Both the position numbers and the translations under genes were made by a program. Below the pieces are notes generated by a model. It was not told where the DNA came from. It did not search any database and worked only from the letters and a program-made list of their open reading frames with translations. Positions 9,514 through 17,149 of a stretch of DNA of 64,000 bases are shown here, piece after piece; positions within the stretch are counted from its first letter, which is position 1; the number at the start of each line of letters is the position of its first letter. The stretch spans positions 248,001-312,000 of the forward strand of contig NZ_AVBI01000019.1 in NCBI RefSeq assembly GCF_000498475.1. The letters run 5' to 3'. The DNA is from Flavobacterium cauense R2A-7 (GTDB taxonomy: Bacteria > Bacteroidota > Bacteroidia > Flavobacteriales > Flavobacteriaceae).

Positions 9514-11442
9514 ATGAAAATTAAAGCACTACTTATAATTACCTTATTCAGTATAGGTACTATATATTCTCAGATTGGGAAACAGGCAAGAGCAGATAAA
9601 AAATATGATAATTATGCCTACATCGATGCTATCGAAGTTTATGAAAAAGTAGCAGAAAAAGGTCATAAATCCGTAGATTTATTTGAAAAACTCGGAAATT
9701 CATATTATTTCAATGGTGAATATGATAAAGCCGAAAAATGGTATTCCGAATTGTTTGCCATGACAGAAGATGTTCCTGCCGAATATTATTTCAGATATTC
9801 ACAATCCTTAAAATCAATTGGAAACTATAAAAAAGCCGATGAATATCAGTTAAAATTTTATCAGAAAACTAATGATAAAGCAGGAGAAGAAATGTTGAAA
9901 AATAGAAACTATCTTGATGAATTACGAAAAAATTCAGATCGATATGTTGTTGAAAACGCCGGAATTAACACCGAGTTTTCGGATTATGGTTCAATGTTTA
10001 AAGGAGCTGACGTTATTTTCACCTCGGCAAGAAAAACAAAAGACGTATTCCAGAAAAAACACAGTTGGACGGGGCAGTATTTCACGAAACTTTATACTGC
10101 AAAAGTAGCAGATGACGGTAAACTCAGTGATGCACAAGAATTTGCAAAAGAGCTGGATTCTAAATTTCATGAAGCGACTCCGGTTTTCACAAAAGACGGA
10201 AATACCGTTTATTTTACCCGAAACAATTACAATGAAGGAAAAAAAGGAAAAAGCGATGATAAAGTAAACAAACTCAAAATTTATAAAGCGACTTTAAAAG
10301 ACGGAAAATGGGAAGACATCAAAGAACTTCCGTTTAATAATGACAATTACAGTGTTGCCCACCCTGCTTTGAGTGCAGATGAAAAAACACTGTACTTTTC
10401 ATCGGATATGCCCGGAACATTGGGAGCATCGGATATTTTTAAAGTAGCAATAAATGGAGATGGTACTTTTGGCACACCGGAAAATCTTGGAAGCGGAATC
10501 AATTCGCCTTTACGTGAAACATTTCCATATGTGACAGATAAGAACGTTTTGTACTTTTCTTCCGATGATCATTTAGGAATTGGCGGTTTGGATGTATTCG
10601 AAGCGAAAATGAATAAAGACGGAAGTTATACTTCAGTAAGAAACGTTGGTGCGCCGATTAACAGTCCGAAAGACGATTTCGGTTACATCGTAAACACTAA
10701 AACGCATGTAGGCTATTTTACTTCCAACCGTGATGGCGGCGTAGGTTCTGATGATATTTACAAGTTTCAAGAAAATGTTTGTGAGCAATTAATAAGAGGA
10801 ACGATTACCGATATGCAAACCGCTCTGGCTTTGCCGGGTGCAAAAGTTTCCCTCTTTGATGCGAATATGGAACTGATAAAAGCTGTAGAAGCGGATGATA
10901 AAGGTGATTTTGCTTTTGAAGAAAATATCGAATGTGATAAAAAGTATTACGTAAGAGCTGAAAAAACCGATTACGAGACCAAAGAAATTAATGTTTCCGT
11001 TCCTTTAAAATCTGGAGAAACCCGAGCTGATATCGCTTTGGAAAAACGTGTAATGCCTATCGAAAACGGCACCGATCTTGCTAAAATTTTCGACATCAGT
11101 ATTATTTATTTCGATTTGGACAAATGGAATATCCGCCCCGATGCTGCAGTAGATTTGGAAAAAATTATTGCTGTAATGGAGAAATATCCTAAAATGAAAG
11201 TCGACATTCGTTCGCACACCGACAGTCGTCAAACACATAAATATAACGAAAGACTTTCGGATCGAAGAGCAAAATCTACTTTAGAATACATGGTTAAAAA
11301 CGGTATCGACCGAAGCAGATTAACTGCGAAAGGTTTTGGAGAAACACAACTCATCAATGGTTGTTCCGATGGTGTAAACTGCTCTGAGGCAGATCATCAA
11401 AAAAACAGACGAAGTGAATTTATTGTCTTAAGCATGGATTAA
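9514..11442 (+). CDS. PorE-like OmpA-family protein (TPR, PD40 propeller, CPD-reg, OmpA)
   Basis: A 642-residue periplasmic protein anchored to peptidoglycan. After the signal peptide (ends GTIYS, then Gln) come TPR-like helices (about 25-125), WD40/PD40 beta-propeller repeats (about 150-420; SADEKTLYFSSDMPG, DKNVLYFSSDD, TKTHVGYFTSNRDGG), a carboxypeptidase-regulatory-like beta domain (about 425-510) and an OmpA C-terminal domain (about 530-642). The peptidoglycan-binding Asp and Arg are in RSHTDSRQ and KNRRSEF. This order equals that of PorE of Porphyromonas gingivalis, a T9SS component linking the outer-membrane complex to the cell wall. The gene closes a three-gene operon with cargo and SprF-like genes, so it probably anchors this cargo-specific complex. 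The general T9SS copy may lie elsewhere. Confidence 0.88.
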   Translation: MKIKALLIITLFSIGTIYSQIGKQARADKKYDNYAYIDAIEVYEKVAEKGHKSVDLFEKLGNSYYFNGEYDKAEKWYSELFAMTEDVPAEYYFRYSQSLKSIGNYKKADEYQLKFYQKTNDKAGEEMLKNRNYLDELRKNSDRYVVENAGINTEFSDYGSMFKGADVIFTSARKTKDVFQKKHSWTGQYFTKLYTAKVADDGKLSDAQEFAKELDSKFHEATPVFTKDGNTVYFTRNNYNEGKKGKSDDKVNKLKIYKATLKDGKWEDIKELPFNNDNYSVAHPALSADEKTLYFSSDMPGTLGASDIFKVAINGDGTFGTPENLGSGINSPLRETFPYVTDKNVLYFSSDDHLGIGGLDVFEAKMNKDGSYTSVRNVGAPINSPKDDFGYIVNTKTHVGYFTSNRDGGVGSDDIYKFQENVCEQLIRGTITDMQTALALPGAKVSLFDANMELIKAVEADDKGDFAFEENIECDKKYYVRAEKTDYETKEINVSVPLKSGETRADIALEKRVMPIENGTDLAKIFDISIIYFDLDKWNIRPDAAVDLEKIIAVMEKYPKMKVDIRSHTDSRQTHKYNERLSDRRAKSTLEYMVKNGIDRSRLTAKGFGETQLINGCSDGVNCSEADHQKNRRSEFIVLSMD

Positions 11443-11474
11443 TTCTTTATATTTTTTGTTACAATTACTTTAAT

Positions 11475-11506
11475 AAAAAAGCATTCGCCAGGCGAATGCT
11501 TTTTCT
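11475..11506. terminator. Bidirectional terminator between porE-like and CAP gene 1
   Basis: GCATTCGCC and GGCGAATGC form an almost uninterrupted stem (11481-11499) bordered by an A-run on the left and a T-run on the right, so it can end transcription from both sides. A related hairpin sits at the same place behind the second CAP gene. Confidence 0.85.
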
Positions 11507-11555
11507 TTTTTGGATTATTTAAACCCAGAAACTAAACACATATTTTTAACTAAGG

Positions 11556-12065
11556 TTATTTTCTGATGAACATGTTGGTGAAATACATTTTTCCTTCAGG
11601 ATTGGTTTTAACCGCAATTCCGAAATGAGTGTAATCGCCTTCCATGTTTGCTTTATGAGCCGGACTGTTTATCCAGGCCGTTACCACAGATTGTGCGGTA
11701 GAATAATTGTAGGCAATGTTCTCCCCTACAGCAACAGCTCCTAAAGTAGTTCTTAAATTCTCCTCTCTTTGGGCAAAAAGGGCGTGTGTTAACGTATTAA
11801 TCGAAATCATGTATTCGTCGTGACCTTCGGAAACGTTTGAAATATGATTTATTTTTTCCAGCGGATTTAATCCTTTGCTGATGCGGTATTGATTTACTAA
11901 ATCGGCCACATCGTTTTCAATCTGACTGTAAGTGTAATTATTGTTTATCGTATAATTGGAAGACGTTTCAGCTTGTGGCGTTGTGTCTGCACTTTCTGTA
12001 GAGCATGAAGCAAAAGTTATAAGCAGGGCAATGATCGATACGGGGCGAAAAATTGTTACTCTCAT
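11556..12065 (-). CDS. CAP-domain (YkwD/SCP-like) lipoprotein, copy 1
   Basis: A 169-residue lipoprotein with lipobox LITFASC (Cys at about 21), a short polar linker (STESADTTPQ) and a CAP/SCP domain in the second half. CAP landmarks are LVNQYRISKGLNPLE, HDEYM, LTHALFAQREENL, GENIAY and AWINSPAHKANMEGDYTHFG. The spaced His and Glu residues form the usual CAP cavity. Bacterial CAP proteins are secreted or surface-bound and their role is mostly unknown. A second gene at 13337-13846 encodes nearly the same protein. Differences are a few residues: Val/Ile in the signal peptide, Thr/Glu in the linker and Met/Leu near the end. The two copies flank an arsR-SRPBCC operon. Confidence 0.88.
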   Translation of the reverse strand: MRVTIFRPVSIIALLITFASCSTESADTTPQAETSSNYTINNNYTYSQIENDVADLVNQYRISKGLNPLEKINHISNVSEGHDEYMISINTLTHALFAQREENLRTTLGAVAVGENIAYNYSTAQSVVTAWINSPAHKANMEGDYTHFGIAVKTNPEGKMYFTNMFIRK

Positions 12066-12410
12066 AAACTCAAAATTTAAATGTTATGCCTTATCTCACT
12101 ATCAATTGTTTTTTTGTGTAACTAATTGATAACTAGACAAATGTACGTTAAAATCGATTATAAGCAAATAAAATCGACGAAATGCATTTAATTTTAACAT
12201 TTAAAGTTAAAATACGGAATAACAACCACATAAAACTAAATTTGATTTAAGAAAATGATTGCTTAAAAGATTAAAATGTTTCTCTTTGCATTTAGTACAA
12301 ATCGATACCAACCTCATTATCATTAGTTTAAATAAAATTGTATTGTTAATTACTTGTGCAACCAAATAATTGCACGTATATTTGCAACCATATAGTAGCG
12401 TATAAGCATT
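12066..12410. other. 345-bp intergenic region between CAP copy 1 and arsR
   Basis: The left part, to about 12205, is the upstream end of the duplicated segment and should hold the CAP promoter. It keeps ACAAATGTACGTTAAAATCGATTATAAGC in both copies, written here only by its ends near 12136 and 12165. The right part holds the arsR promoter and operator. No coding sequence was seen. Confidence 0.6.
12354..12384 (+). promoter_or_regulatory. arsR promoter with an internal palindromic operator
   Basis: TTG at 12354-12356 and TATATTTG at 12377-12384 are 20 bp apart, a full match to the Bacteroidota promoter form TTG-N17-23-TAnnTTTG. The palindrome GTGCAA-N8-TTGCAC (12356-12375) fills the spacer, where a bound ArsR dimer would block RNA polymerase. 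Autorepression is inferred. Confidence 0.8.
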
Positions 12411-12737
12411 ATGGAAATAAGAAGAGACATATTTCAGGCTATTGCAGATCCTACCCGAAGAGCGATTATCGGGCTTATCGCAATGCAGGCAATGACACCT
12501 AATGCCATTGCAGAACATTTTGATACAAGCAGACAAGCCGTTTCAAAACATTTAAAAATACTTACCGAATGTGATTTGATAACCCAAGAACAAAAAGGCA
12601 GAGAAATCTATTACAAGCTTGAAGTAGCCAAAATGAAAGATATCGATATCTGGCTGGAACAATTCAGAAAAATTTGGGAAACCAAATTCAGACAGCTGGA
12701 CGATTTATTATCAACTATTAAAAACCAGAAAAAATGA
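12411..12737 (+). CDS. ArsR-family winged-helix transcriptional repressor
   Basis: A 108-residue winged-helix regulator that starts [17 protein letters not shown]. The recognition helix region is [19 protein letters not shown], followed by a beta wing with [12 protein letters not shown]. This subclass has no metal-binding ELCVC motif, so metal sensing is unlikely. It belongs with the ArsR proteins that are usually paired with SRPBCC (AHSA1-like) proteins. Its ATGA stop overlaps the start of the SRPBCC gene. A 20-bp palindrome in its own promoter spacer is a likely operator, so the pair is probably autoregulated and induced by an unknown small ligand. Confidence 0.93.
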   Translation: MEIRRDIFQAIADPTRRAIIGLIAMQAMTPNAIAEHFDTSRQAVSKHLKILTECDLITQEQKGREIYYKLEVAKMKDIDIWLEQFRKIWETKFRQLDDLLSTIKNQKK

Positions 12738-13228
12738 ACAACAATTTGCAATCTGATTTCACCGTAGACAAAGCATCAAAAACGGTAATAATCAACAGAG
12801 AATTTGCTGCCGGGCTTTCGTTGGTTTGGGATGCCTTCACAAAAGCAGAACTTCTGGACCAATGGGTAGCTCCAAAACCATGGACATCAAAAACGAAATA
12901 TATGAATTTTGAAGTCGGCGGAAAACGATTTTATGCCATGGTAAGTCCGGAAGGATTAGAACATTGGGCCATTCAGGAATACACTTCCATTACGCCAAAA
13001 ACCAATTTTAAGATGTTTAATGCATTTGCAGATAAAGATGAAAATCCGCAGTTACCCGGTTCTGATTGGGATTATAAATTTAGCGAGCATAACGGCAACA
13101 CGAAAGTGTGTATTACAATTTACAATGAATCTTTGGAACGAATGGAAAGAATGATCGAAATGGGTTTCAAGGAAGGATTTATGATGAGTGTAAGCAATTT
13201 GGAAAAACTATTGGAGACGTTGTCATAA
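12734..13228 (+). CDS. SRPBCC-domain protein (AHSA1-like ligand-binding fold)
   Basis: A 164-residue cytosolic protein of the SRPBCC/AHSA1 family with typical [20 protein letters not shown] near the start, then [30 protein letters not shown] and a C-terminal long helix ([24 protein letters not shown]). The fold is a hydrophobic-cavity helix-grip. Many members bind lipids or other hydrophobic compounds, and no catalytic residues can be assigned. It overlaps arsR by 4 bp, so both are co-translated. The ligand is unknown; the ArsR partner may sense the same compound. Confidence 0.9.
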   Translation: MNNNLQSDFTVDKASKTVIINREFAAGLSLVWDAFTKAELLDQWVAPKPWTSKTKYMNFEVGGKRFYAMVSPEGLEHWAIQEYTSITPKTNFKMFNAFADKDENPQLPGSDWDYKFSEHNGNTKVCITIYNESLERMERMIEMGFKEGFMMSVSNLEKLLETLS

Positions 13229-13253
13229 AACGGAATTTCAAATACATTAAATT

Positions 13254-13286
13254 AAAAAAAGCATTCGTTTGGGCGAATGCTTTTTC
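13254..13286. terminator. Bidirectional terminator between SRPBCC gene and CAP copy 2
   Basis: GCATTCG and CGAATGC pair around a 6-base loop (13261-13280) with an A-run before and a T-run after. It is the duplicated and diverged counterpart of the hairpin at 11475-11506, differing mainly in the loop. Confidence 0.85.
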
Positions 13287-13336
13287 ATTTTTGGGATTAT
13301 TAAAACCCAGAAACTAAACAGATATTTTCCTGTAAA

Positions 13337-13846
13337 TTACTTTCTGATGAACATGTTAGTGAAGTACAATTTTCCTTCGGGATTGGTTTTAACCGCAATT
13401 CCGAAATGAGTGTAATCGCCTTCCATGTTTGCTTTATGAGCCGGACTGTTTATCCAGGCCGTTACCACAGATTGTGCGGTAGAATAATTGTAGGCAATGT
13501 TCTCCCCTACAGCAACAGCTCCTAAAGTAGTTCTTAAATTCTCCTCTCTTTGGGCAAAAAGGGCGTGTGTTAACGTATTAATCGAAATCATGTATTCGTC
13601 GTGACCTTCGGAAACGTTTGAAATATGATTTATTTTTTCCAGCGGATTTAATCCTTTGCTGATGCGGTATTGATTTACTAAATCGGCCACATCGTTTTCA
13701 ATCTGACTGTAAGTGTAATTATTGTTTATCGTATAATTGGAAGACGTTTCAGCCTGTGGCGTTTCGTCTGCACTTTCTGTAGAACAAGAAGCAAAAGTTA
13801 TAAGCAGGGCAATGATCGATATGGGGCGAAAAATTGTTACTCTCAT
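13337..13846 (-). CDS. CAP-domain (YkwD/SCP-like) lipoprotein, copy 2
   Basis: A second 169-residue CAP lipoprotein, almost the same as that at 11556-12065. The lipobox LITFASC, the linker STESADETPQ and the CAP landmarks (LTHALFAQREENL, GENIAY, AWINSPAHKANMEGDYTHFG) are all present, and no frame damage is seen. The promoter region is more diverged between the copies than the gene, so expression may differ while the protein function is kept. The gene points away from pdxH and converges with the SRPBCC gene on a shared hairpin terminator. Function is unknown, as for most bacterial CAP proteins. Confidence 0.88.
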   Translation of the reverse strand: MRVTIFRPISIIALLITFASCSTESADETPQAETSSNYTINNNYTYSQIENDVADLVNQYRISKGLNPLEKINHISNVSEGHDEYMISINTLTHALFAQREENLRTTLGAVAVGENIAYNYSTAQSVVTAWINSPAHKANMEGDYTHFGIAVKTNPEGKLYFTNMFIRK

Positions 13847-14001
13847 AAACTCAAAATTTAAATGTTATTGCTTTGTTTTGAAATCAATTATTTTTTCATA
13901 ACTAATTGATAACGAGACAAATGTACGTTAAAATCGATTATAAGCAAATAAAATCGATGAAACGCACAAAATTTTAACATTTAAATATAATTTATTGATA
14001 T

Positions 14002-14646
14002 TTAAGGAGATAACCTTTCAATTTTCCAATTATAATCGTCCTGAAGCTGATAACGAATTCTGTCATGCAATCGGTTAGGACGACCTTGCCAAAACTCAAC
14101 CGAAATCGGTTTAACAAGATAACCTCCCCAATGTTTTGGACGATGAATTTCTTTGTTTTCGAATTCTTTTTCCAATGATTTGAGATGCTGTTCTAAAAAT
14201 TCACGGGATGGAATAACATCGCTTTGCGGGGAAACGATCGCGCCTAATTTACTGCCATCGGGACGGCTGTCGAAATAATTATCGGAAATGATTTCAGCAG
14301 TTTTTTCGGCAATTCCTTTTATAATCACTTGTCGCTCCATCGAATGCCAAAAGAAAGAAAGGCAAACATGTGGATTTTGTGCCAAAGCTTTCCCTTTCTC
14401 GGAATTATAATTAGTGTAGAAAATAAAGCCTTCTTCATTAAACTTTTTAAGCAACACTACTCTGGCCTTTGGAAATCCATCCAAACCAATGGTAGAAACG
14501 GTCATGGCATTCACCTCCTCTATTCCGCCCAAATCTTCGGTTTCATAAAACCAACGGTGAAATAAATTCATAGGATCTTCCGGAATATTGGTTTCCAGAA
14601 GTTCGCTTTTTTCATATGATTTTCGGTAATTGCTTAAGTCAGACAT
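14002..14646 (-). CDS. pdxH: Pyridoxamine 5'-phosphate oxidase
   Basis: PdxH uses FMN and oxygen to oxidise pyridoxine or pyridoxamine 5'-phosphate to pyridoxal 5'-phosphate. The 214-residue length is normal. Family motifs are present: AMTVSTIGLDGFPKARVVLLK, FYTNYNSEKGKALAQNP, SFFWHSMERQVIIKG, the C-terminal domain with HWGGYLVKP and EFWQGRPNRLHDRI, and the terminal WKIERLSP (R-L-x-P). The start MSDLSNYRKSYEKSEL is typical. It is the last gene of the pyrR-pyrB-(STAS-like)-rnz-pdxH run, 48 bp after rnz. Confidence 0.97.
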   Translation of the reverse strand: MSDLSNYRKSYEKSELLETNIPEDPMNLFHRWFYETEDLGGIEEVNAMTVSTIGLDGFPKARVVLLKKFNEEGFIFYTNYNSEKGKALAQNPHVCLSFFWHSMERQVIIKGIAEKTAEIISDNYFDSRPDGSKLGAIVSPQSDVIPSREFLEQHLKSLEKEFENKEIHRPKHWGGYLVKPISVEFWQGRPNRLHDRIRYQLQDDYNWKIERLSP

Positions 14647-14653
14647 TTGTGAA

Positions 14654-14686
14654 GGTTCTAAGGTTCTGAGTTACTAAGGTACTAAG
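14654..14686. repeat. 8-bp tandem repeat in the rnz/pdxH spacer
   Basis: Four imperfect 8-bp units in a row: GGTTCTAA, GGTTCTGA, GTTACTAA, GGTACTAA, then G. The array fills most of the 48-bp spacer. Confidence 0.85.
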
Positions 14687-14694
14687 TTTTATAG

Positions 14695-15600
14695 CTAGAA
14701 TTCAAATTCACGACCATCATCGGCCAGAAGGATATTCGGAAAAATGGTTTCCGCTTCGGTTTTAAATCGTTCAATGCTTTCGTAACGGGTAGAATAATGT
14801 CCTAAAATCAAGTGTTCCACATTTGCTTTCTTTGCGATGGCAGCCGCTTGTTTTGCAGTACAATGCATGGTTTTTTCAGCTAAATGTTCTTCAGAATCTA
14901 AAAACGTACTTTCATGATATAAAACCGTGGCGTTTTCAATAATCGGAACAATATTTTCGTCATAAACCGTATCAGAACAGAAAGCATAACTCATCGCCGG
15001 TTCAGGATCGAAAGTCAGTTTTTCGTTTGGAATTACTCTTCCGTCTTCCAGCGTAATATCGCCACCATATTTTATTTTCTGATAATAAACCACATCGATA
15101 TCATGATTTAAAATCGCATCAATATTTAGTTTTCGTTCCCTGTTTTTTTCCTGAAATAAATAACCGTTCGTGTATACCCTGTGTTTTAAAGGAATCGTTT
15201 TTACCACAACTCTTTCGTCTTCAAAAACGACTTCGCTTTCCGCACTTTCCAGTTCATGAAAATAAAGATTATAACCAGTATAAGAATTTGATAATCTTAA
15301 CTGTAGAAGAATTACCTCTTTTATTCCTTTAGGTCCGTAAACATGTAAATCGGTTTGACGATTCAGCAACATAAAGGTTGAAATCAGTCCAACCAAACCA
15401 TAAAAATGATCGCCGTGCAAATGCGAAATAAAGATATGTTCTATACGGGAAAACTTGATTTTATTTTTTCGAAGCTGTACCTGAGTTCCTTCTCCGCAAT
15501 CAATTAAAAACATACGATTTTTAATTTCCAAAACCTGGGAAGTCGGATTGGTAATCGTTCTGGGAGTCGCTGCATAACAGCCTAATATTGTGAGTTTCAT
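14695..15600 (-). CDS. rnz: Ribonuclease Z
   Basis: RNase Z removes the 3' trailer of tRNA precursors. The 301-residue protein is a metallo-beta-lactamase-fold enzyme of the short (bacterial) form. The zinc motif HLHGDH is at 60-65. Other family marks are the N-terminal MKLTILGCYAATPRTITNP, FLIDCGEGTQVQLR, the PLKHRVYTNGYLF segment, ATVLYHESTFLDSEEHLAEK, HCTAKQAAAIAKKANVEHLI and LGHYSTRY. It lies 71 bp after the small STAS-like gene, an arrangement I know from other flavobacteria. Confidence 0.97.
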   Translation of the reverse strand: MKLTILGCYAATPRTITNPTSQVLEIKNRMFLIDCGEGTQVQLRKNKIKFSRIEHIFISHLHGDHFYGLVGLISTFMLLNRQTDLHVYGPKGIKEVILLQLRLSNSYTGYNLYFHELESAESEVVFEDERVVVKTIPLKHRVYTNGYLFQEKNRERKLNIDAILNHDIDVVYYQKIKYGGDITLEDGRVIPNEKLTFDPEPAMSYAFCSDTVYDENIVPIIENATVLYHESTFLDSEEHLAEKTMHCTAKQAAAIAKKANVEHLILGHYSTRYESIERFKTEAETIFPNILLADDGREFEF

Positions 15601-15607
15601 TTATAGA

Positions 15608-15668
15608 GTTTTCAGGCGTTGTTTTCAGTTACAGTTAATAAATACTGTAAACTGACCACTGCTCACTA
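15608..15668. repeat. 7-bp tandem repeat in the STAS-like/rnz spacer
   Basis: Read on the minus strand, AGTGAGC, AGTGGTC, AGTTTAC and AGTATTT follow each other, then looser ACTG-containing units. The core unit AGTNNNC is the one also seen at 30573, 44606 and elsewhere in this window. Confidence 0.75.
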
Positions 15669-15671
15669 ATT

Positions 15672-16004
15672 TTAGAATCCTAAATCGCGTTCGATTTCTT
15701 CCATTTCAATCATGTCGTGTGCTTCCAAAAGCGTCGGAACTACCAATAATGAATCCGGAATCTCATTAAAATCGATATTTTCGGCCACAATTACGAATGA
15801 TTTTTTAGCTTTTTTATGCTTTTTGGACAAATCAGAAAACGTTTTGATAGCTTTTACATCTACTGATTTATCGTGGGTTACATCCAAAATTAGGTTACGC
15901 TCTTTAAACGATTCGTATTGGTCTGTAACTTTTTTAAGGAATTCCGAAACATTACCTTCGGTATCTTTAATTATAGTGGTGTGTATTTTGTGATCTACTT
16001 TCAT
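15672..16004 (-). CDS. Small STAS-like conserved protein linked to rnz
   Basis: A 110-residue soluble protein beginning MKVDHKIHTTIIKDTEGNVS. Alternating strands and helices (NLILDVTHDKSVDVKAIKTF, KSFVIVAENIDFNEIPD, LLVVPTLLEAHDMIEMEE) look like a STAS or anti-sigma-antagonist-like fold, but no phosphorylatable Ser in the usual place is clear. The frame opens further upstream, at 16061, but those 19 residues are translated from an 8-bp tandem repeat, so I start at 16004. Genes of this kind adjacent to rnz are sometimes labelled ribonuclease Z by neighbourhood; the protein has no metallo-beta-lactamase motif. Function is unknown. Confidence 0.75.
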   Translation of the reverse strand: MKVDHKIHTTIIKDTEGNVSEFLKKVTDQYESFKERNLILDVTHDKSVDVKAIKTFSDLSKKHKKAKKSFVIVAENIDFNEIPDSLLVVPTLLEAHDMIEMEEIERDLGF

Positions 16005-16010
16005 GTTTAA

Positions 16011-16050
16011 GTGGCTTAGTAGCTGAGTTGCTAAGGTACTGAGTTTTTTT
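16011..16050. repeat. 8-bp tandem repeat in the pyrB/STAS-like spacer
   Basis: Units GTGGCTTA, GTAGCTGA, GTTGCTAA and GGTACTGA, then a T-rich GTTTTTTT, run without gaps. The sequence family is the same as at 14654-14686. Confidence 0.85.
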
Positions 16051-16092
16051 AATCTCAACAACTTTCTGTCATTCGACTTTTAAGTTTAAGAA

Positions 16093-17019
16093 CTACTTAA
16101 TCTTCTGCGCCAATAAATAAATAACCGCCATACGAACTGCTACCCCATTTTCAACCTGATTTAGGATAACCGATTGTGATGAATCCGCCACATCAGAAGT
16201 GATTTCAACTCCGCGGTTAATTGGTCCCGGGTGCATGATTACGATTTCTTTGTTTAAAGAATCTAATAACGCTTTGTCTACGCCATATTGCTGGGAATAT
16301 TCTCTTGTAGAAGGGAAATAGTTTACATCCAAACGCTCGTTCTGAACGCGGAGCATATTAGCAACATCACACCACTCTAATGCTTTACGAAGGTTTGGTT
16401 CATATTTTACGCCTAATTCTGTAATGTATCTAGGAATTAACGTTTTAGGTCCGCAAACCATAACTTCAGCACCTTGCATTTGTAATGCGAAGATATTTGA
16501 AAGGGCAACTCGGGAATGCAGCACATCCCCTACAATAACTACCTTCTTACCTCCTACTTCACCTAATTTTTCACGAATGGAATAACTATCCAGTAAGGCT
16601 TGCGTTGGATGTTCATGTGCTCCGTCACCGGCATTTACAATACTTGCCTTAACATTTTGGGAAAGAAAATGAGCCGCTCCCGGATTTTTATGACGCATTA
16701 CCACCATATCTACTTTCATCGAAAGGATGTTGTTTACGGTATCAATTAGCGTTTCCCCTTTTTTAACAGAGGATTGTGCTACCGAAAAACTCATTACATC
16801 GGCAGAAAGCCTTTTTTGTGCCAATTCGAATGAAAGTTTAGTACGCGTACTGTCTTCGAAGAAAATATTGGCGATGGTAATGTGTTGTAATGAAGGTACT
16901 TTTTTAATCGGACGGTTGATTACTTCCTTGAACTGATCGGCAGTTTCGAAGATTAAATCGATGTCGTTTTTGTTGATGTATTTTATTCCAAGTAAATGAT
17001 TGACGCTTAGCTCTTTCAT
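16093..17019 (-). CDS. pyrB: Aspartate carbamoyltransferase catalytic subunit
   Basis: PyrB condenses carbamoyl phosphate and aspartate, the first committed step of pyrimidine synthesis. The 308-residue length is normal. The carbamoyl-phosphate loop FFEDSTRTKLSFE (about 53-65) is complete, followed by SVKKGETLIDT, MRHKNPGAAHF, NAGDGAHEHPTQALLD, GDVLHSRVALSN and the C-terminal MHPGPINRGVEI aspartate-binding loop. It lies 130 bp downstream of pyrR. No pyrI-type regulatory gene is adjacent, as expected for the class regulated by PyrR. Confidence 0.98.
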   Translation of the reverse strand: MKELSVNHLLGIKYINKNDIDLIFETADQFKEVINRPIKKVPSLQHITIANIFFEDSTRTKLSFELAQKRLSADVMSFSVAQSSVKKGETLIDTVNNILSMKVDMVVMRHKNPGAAHFLSQNVKASIVNAGDGAHEHPTQALLDSYSIREKLGEVGGKKVVIVGDVLHSRVALSNIFALQMQGAEVMVCGPKTLIPRYITELGVKYEPNLRKALEWCDVANMLRVQNERLDVNYFPSTREYSQQYGVDKALLDSLNKEIVIMHPGPINRGVEITSDVADSSQSVILNQVENGVAVRMAVIYLLAQKIK

Positions 17020-17026
17020 CGTTAAT

Positions 17027-17096
17027 GTTGTGTTGTTGTGTTGTTGTAATTTTATAATTGAAAGATTGAAAAATTTAAAGATTAAACGATTGAAAC
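17027..17096. repeat. Two 8-bp tandem arrays in the pyrR/pyrB spacer
   Basis: First GTTGTGTT twice plus GTTGTAAT (17027-17050), then five units ATTGAAAG, ATTGAAAA, ATTTAAAG, ATTAAACG and ATTGAAAC (17057-17096), all in exact 8-bp register. No PyrR attenuator hairpin was recognised here. Confidence 0.85.
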
Positions 17097-17149
17097 ATAT
17101 AATTATAATTTTGTTTCAGCTTCTTATTTTTTCTTTTCCCTTCTCTCTT

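Larger units (their letters stand above)
11475..12205. repeat. Segmental duplication, copy 1 (terminator + CAP gene + upstream)
   Basis: This ~731-bp segment, from the terminator hairpin to TTTTAACATTTAAA at 12192-12205, recurs in the same orientation at 13254-13985. The CAP coding part differs at about 10 of 510 positions. Bases 11599-11972 are identical to the other copy by eye. The flanking non-coding parts are clearly related but diverged. Confidence 0.9.
13254..13985. repeat. Segmental duplication, copy 2 (terminator + CAP gene + upstream)
   Basis: Same-orientation copy of 11475-12205, about 732 bp. It ends at TTTTAACATTTAAA (13972-13985), the same border motif as in copy 1. The coding core is identical to copy 1 over about 374 bp and differences gather at both gene ends and in the non-coding flanks. 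Confidence 0.9.

Noticed and set aside
11475..13985. Composite transposon made of the two CAP segments
   Set aside because: Neither copy has a transposase, terminal inverted repeats or target-site duplications; simple segmental duplication explains it.
16005..16061. N-terminal extension of the STAS-like gene
   Set aside because: The 19 residues come from the 8-bp tandem repeat of the spacer.
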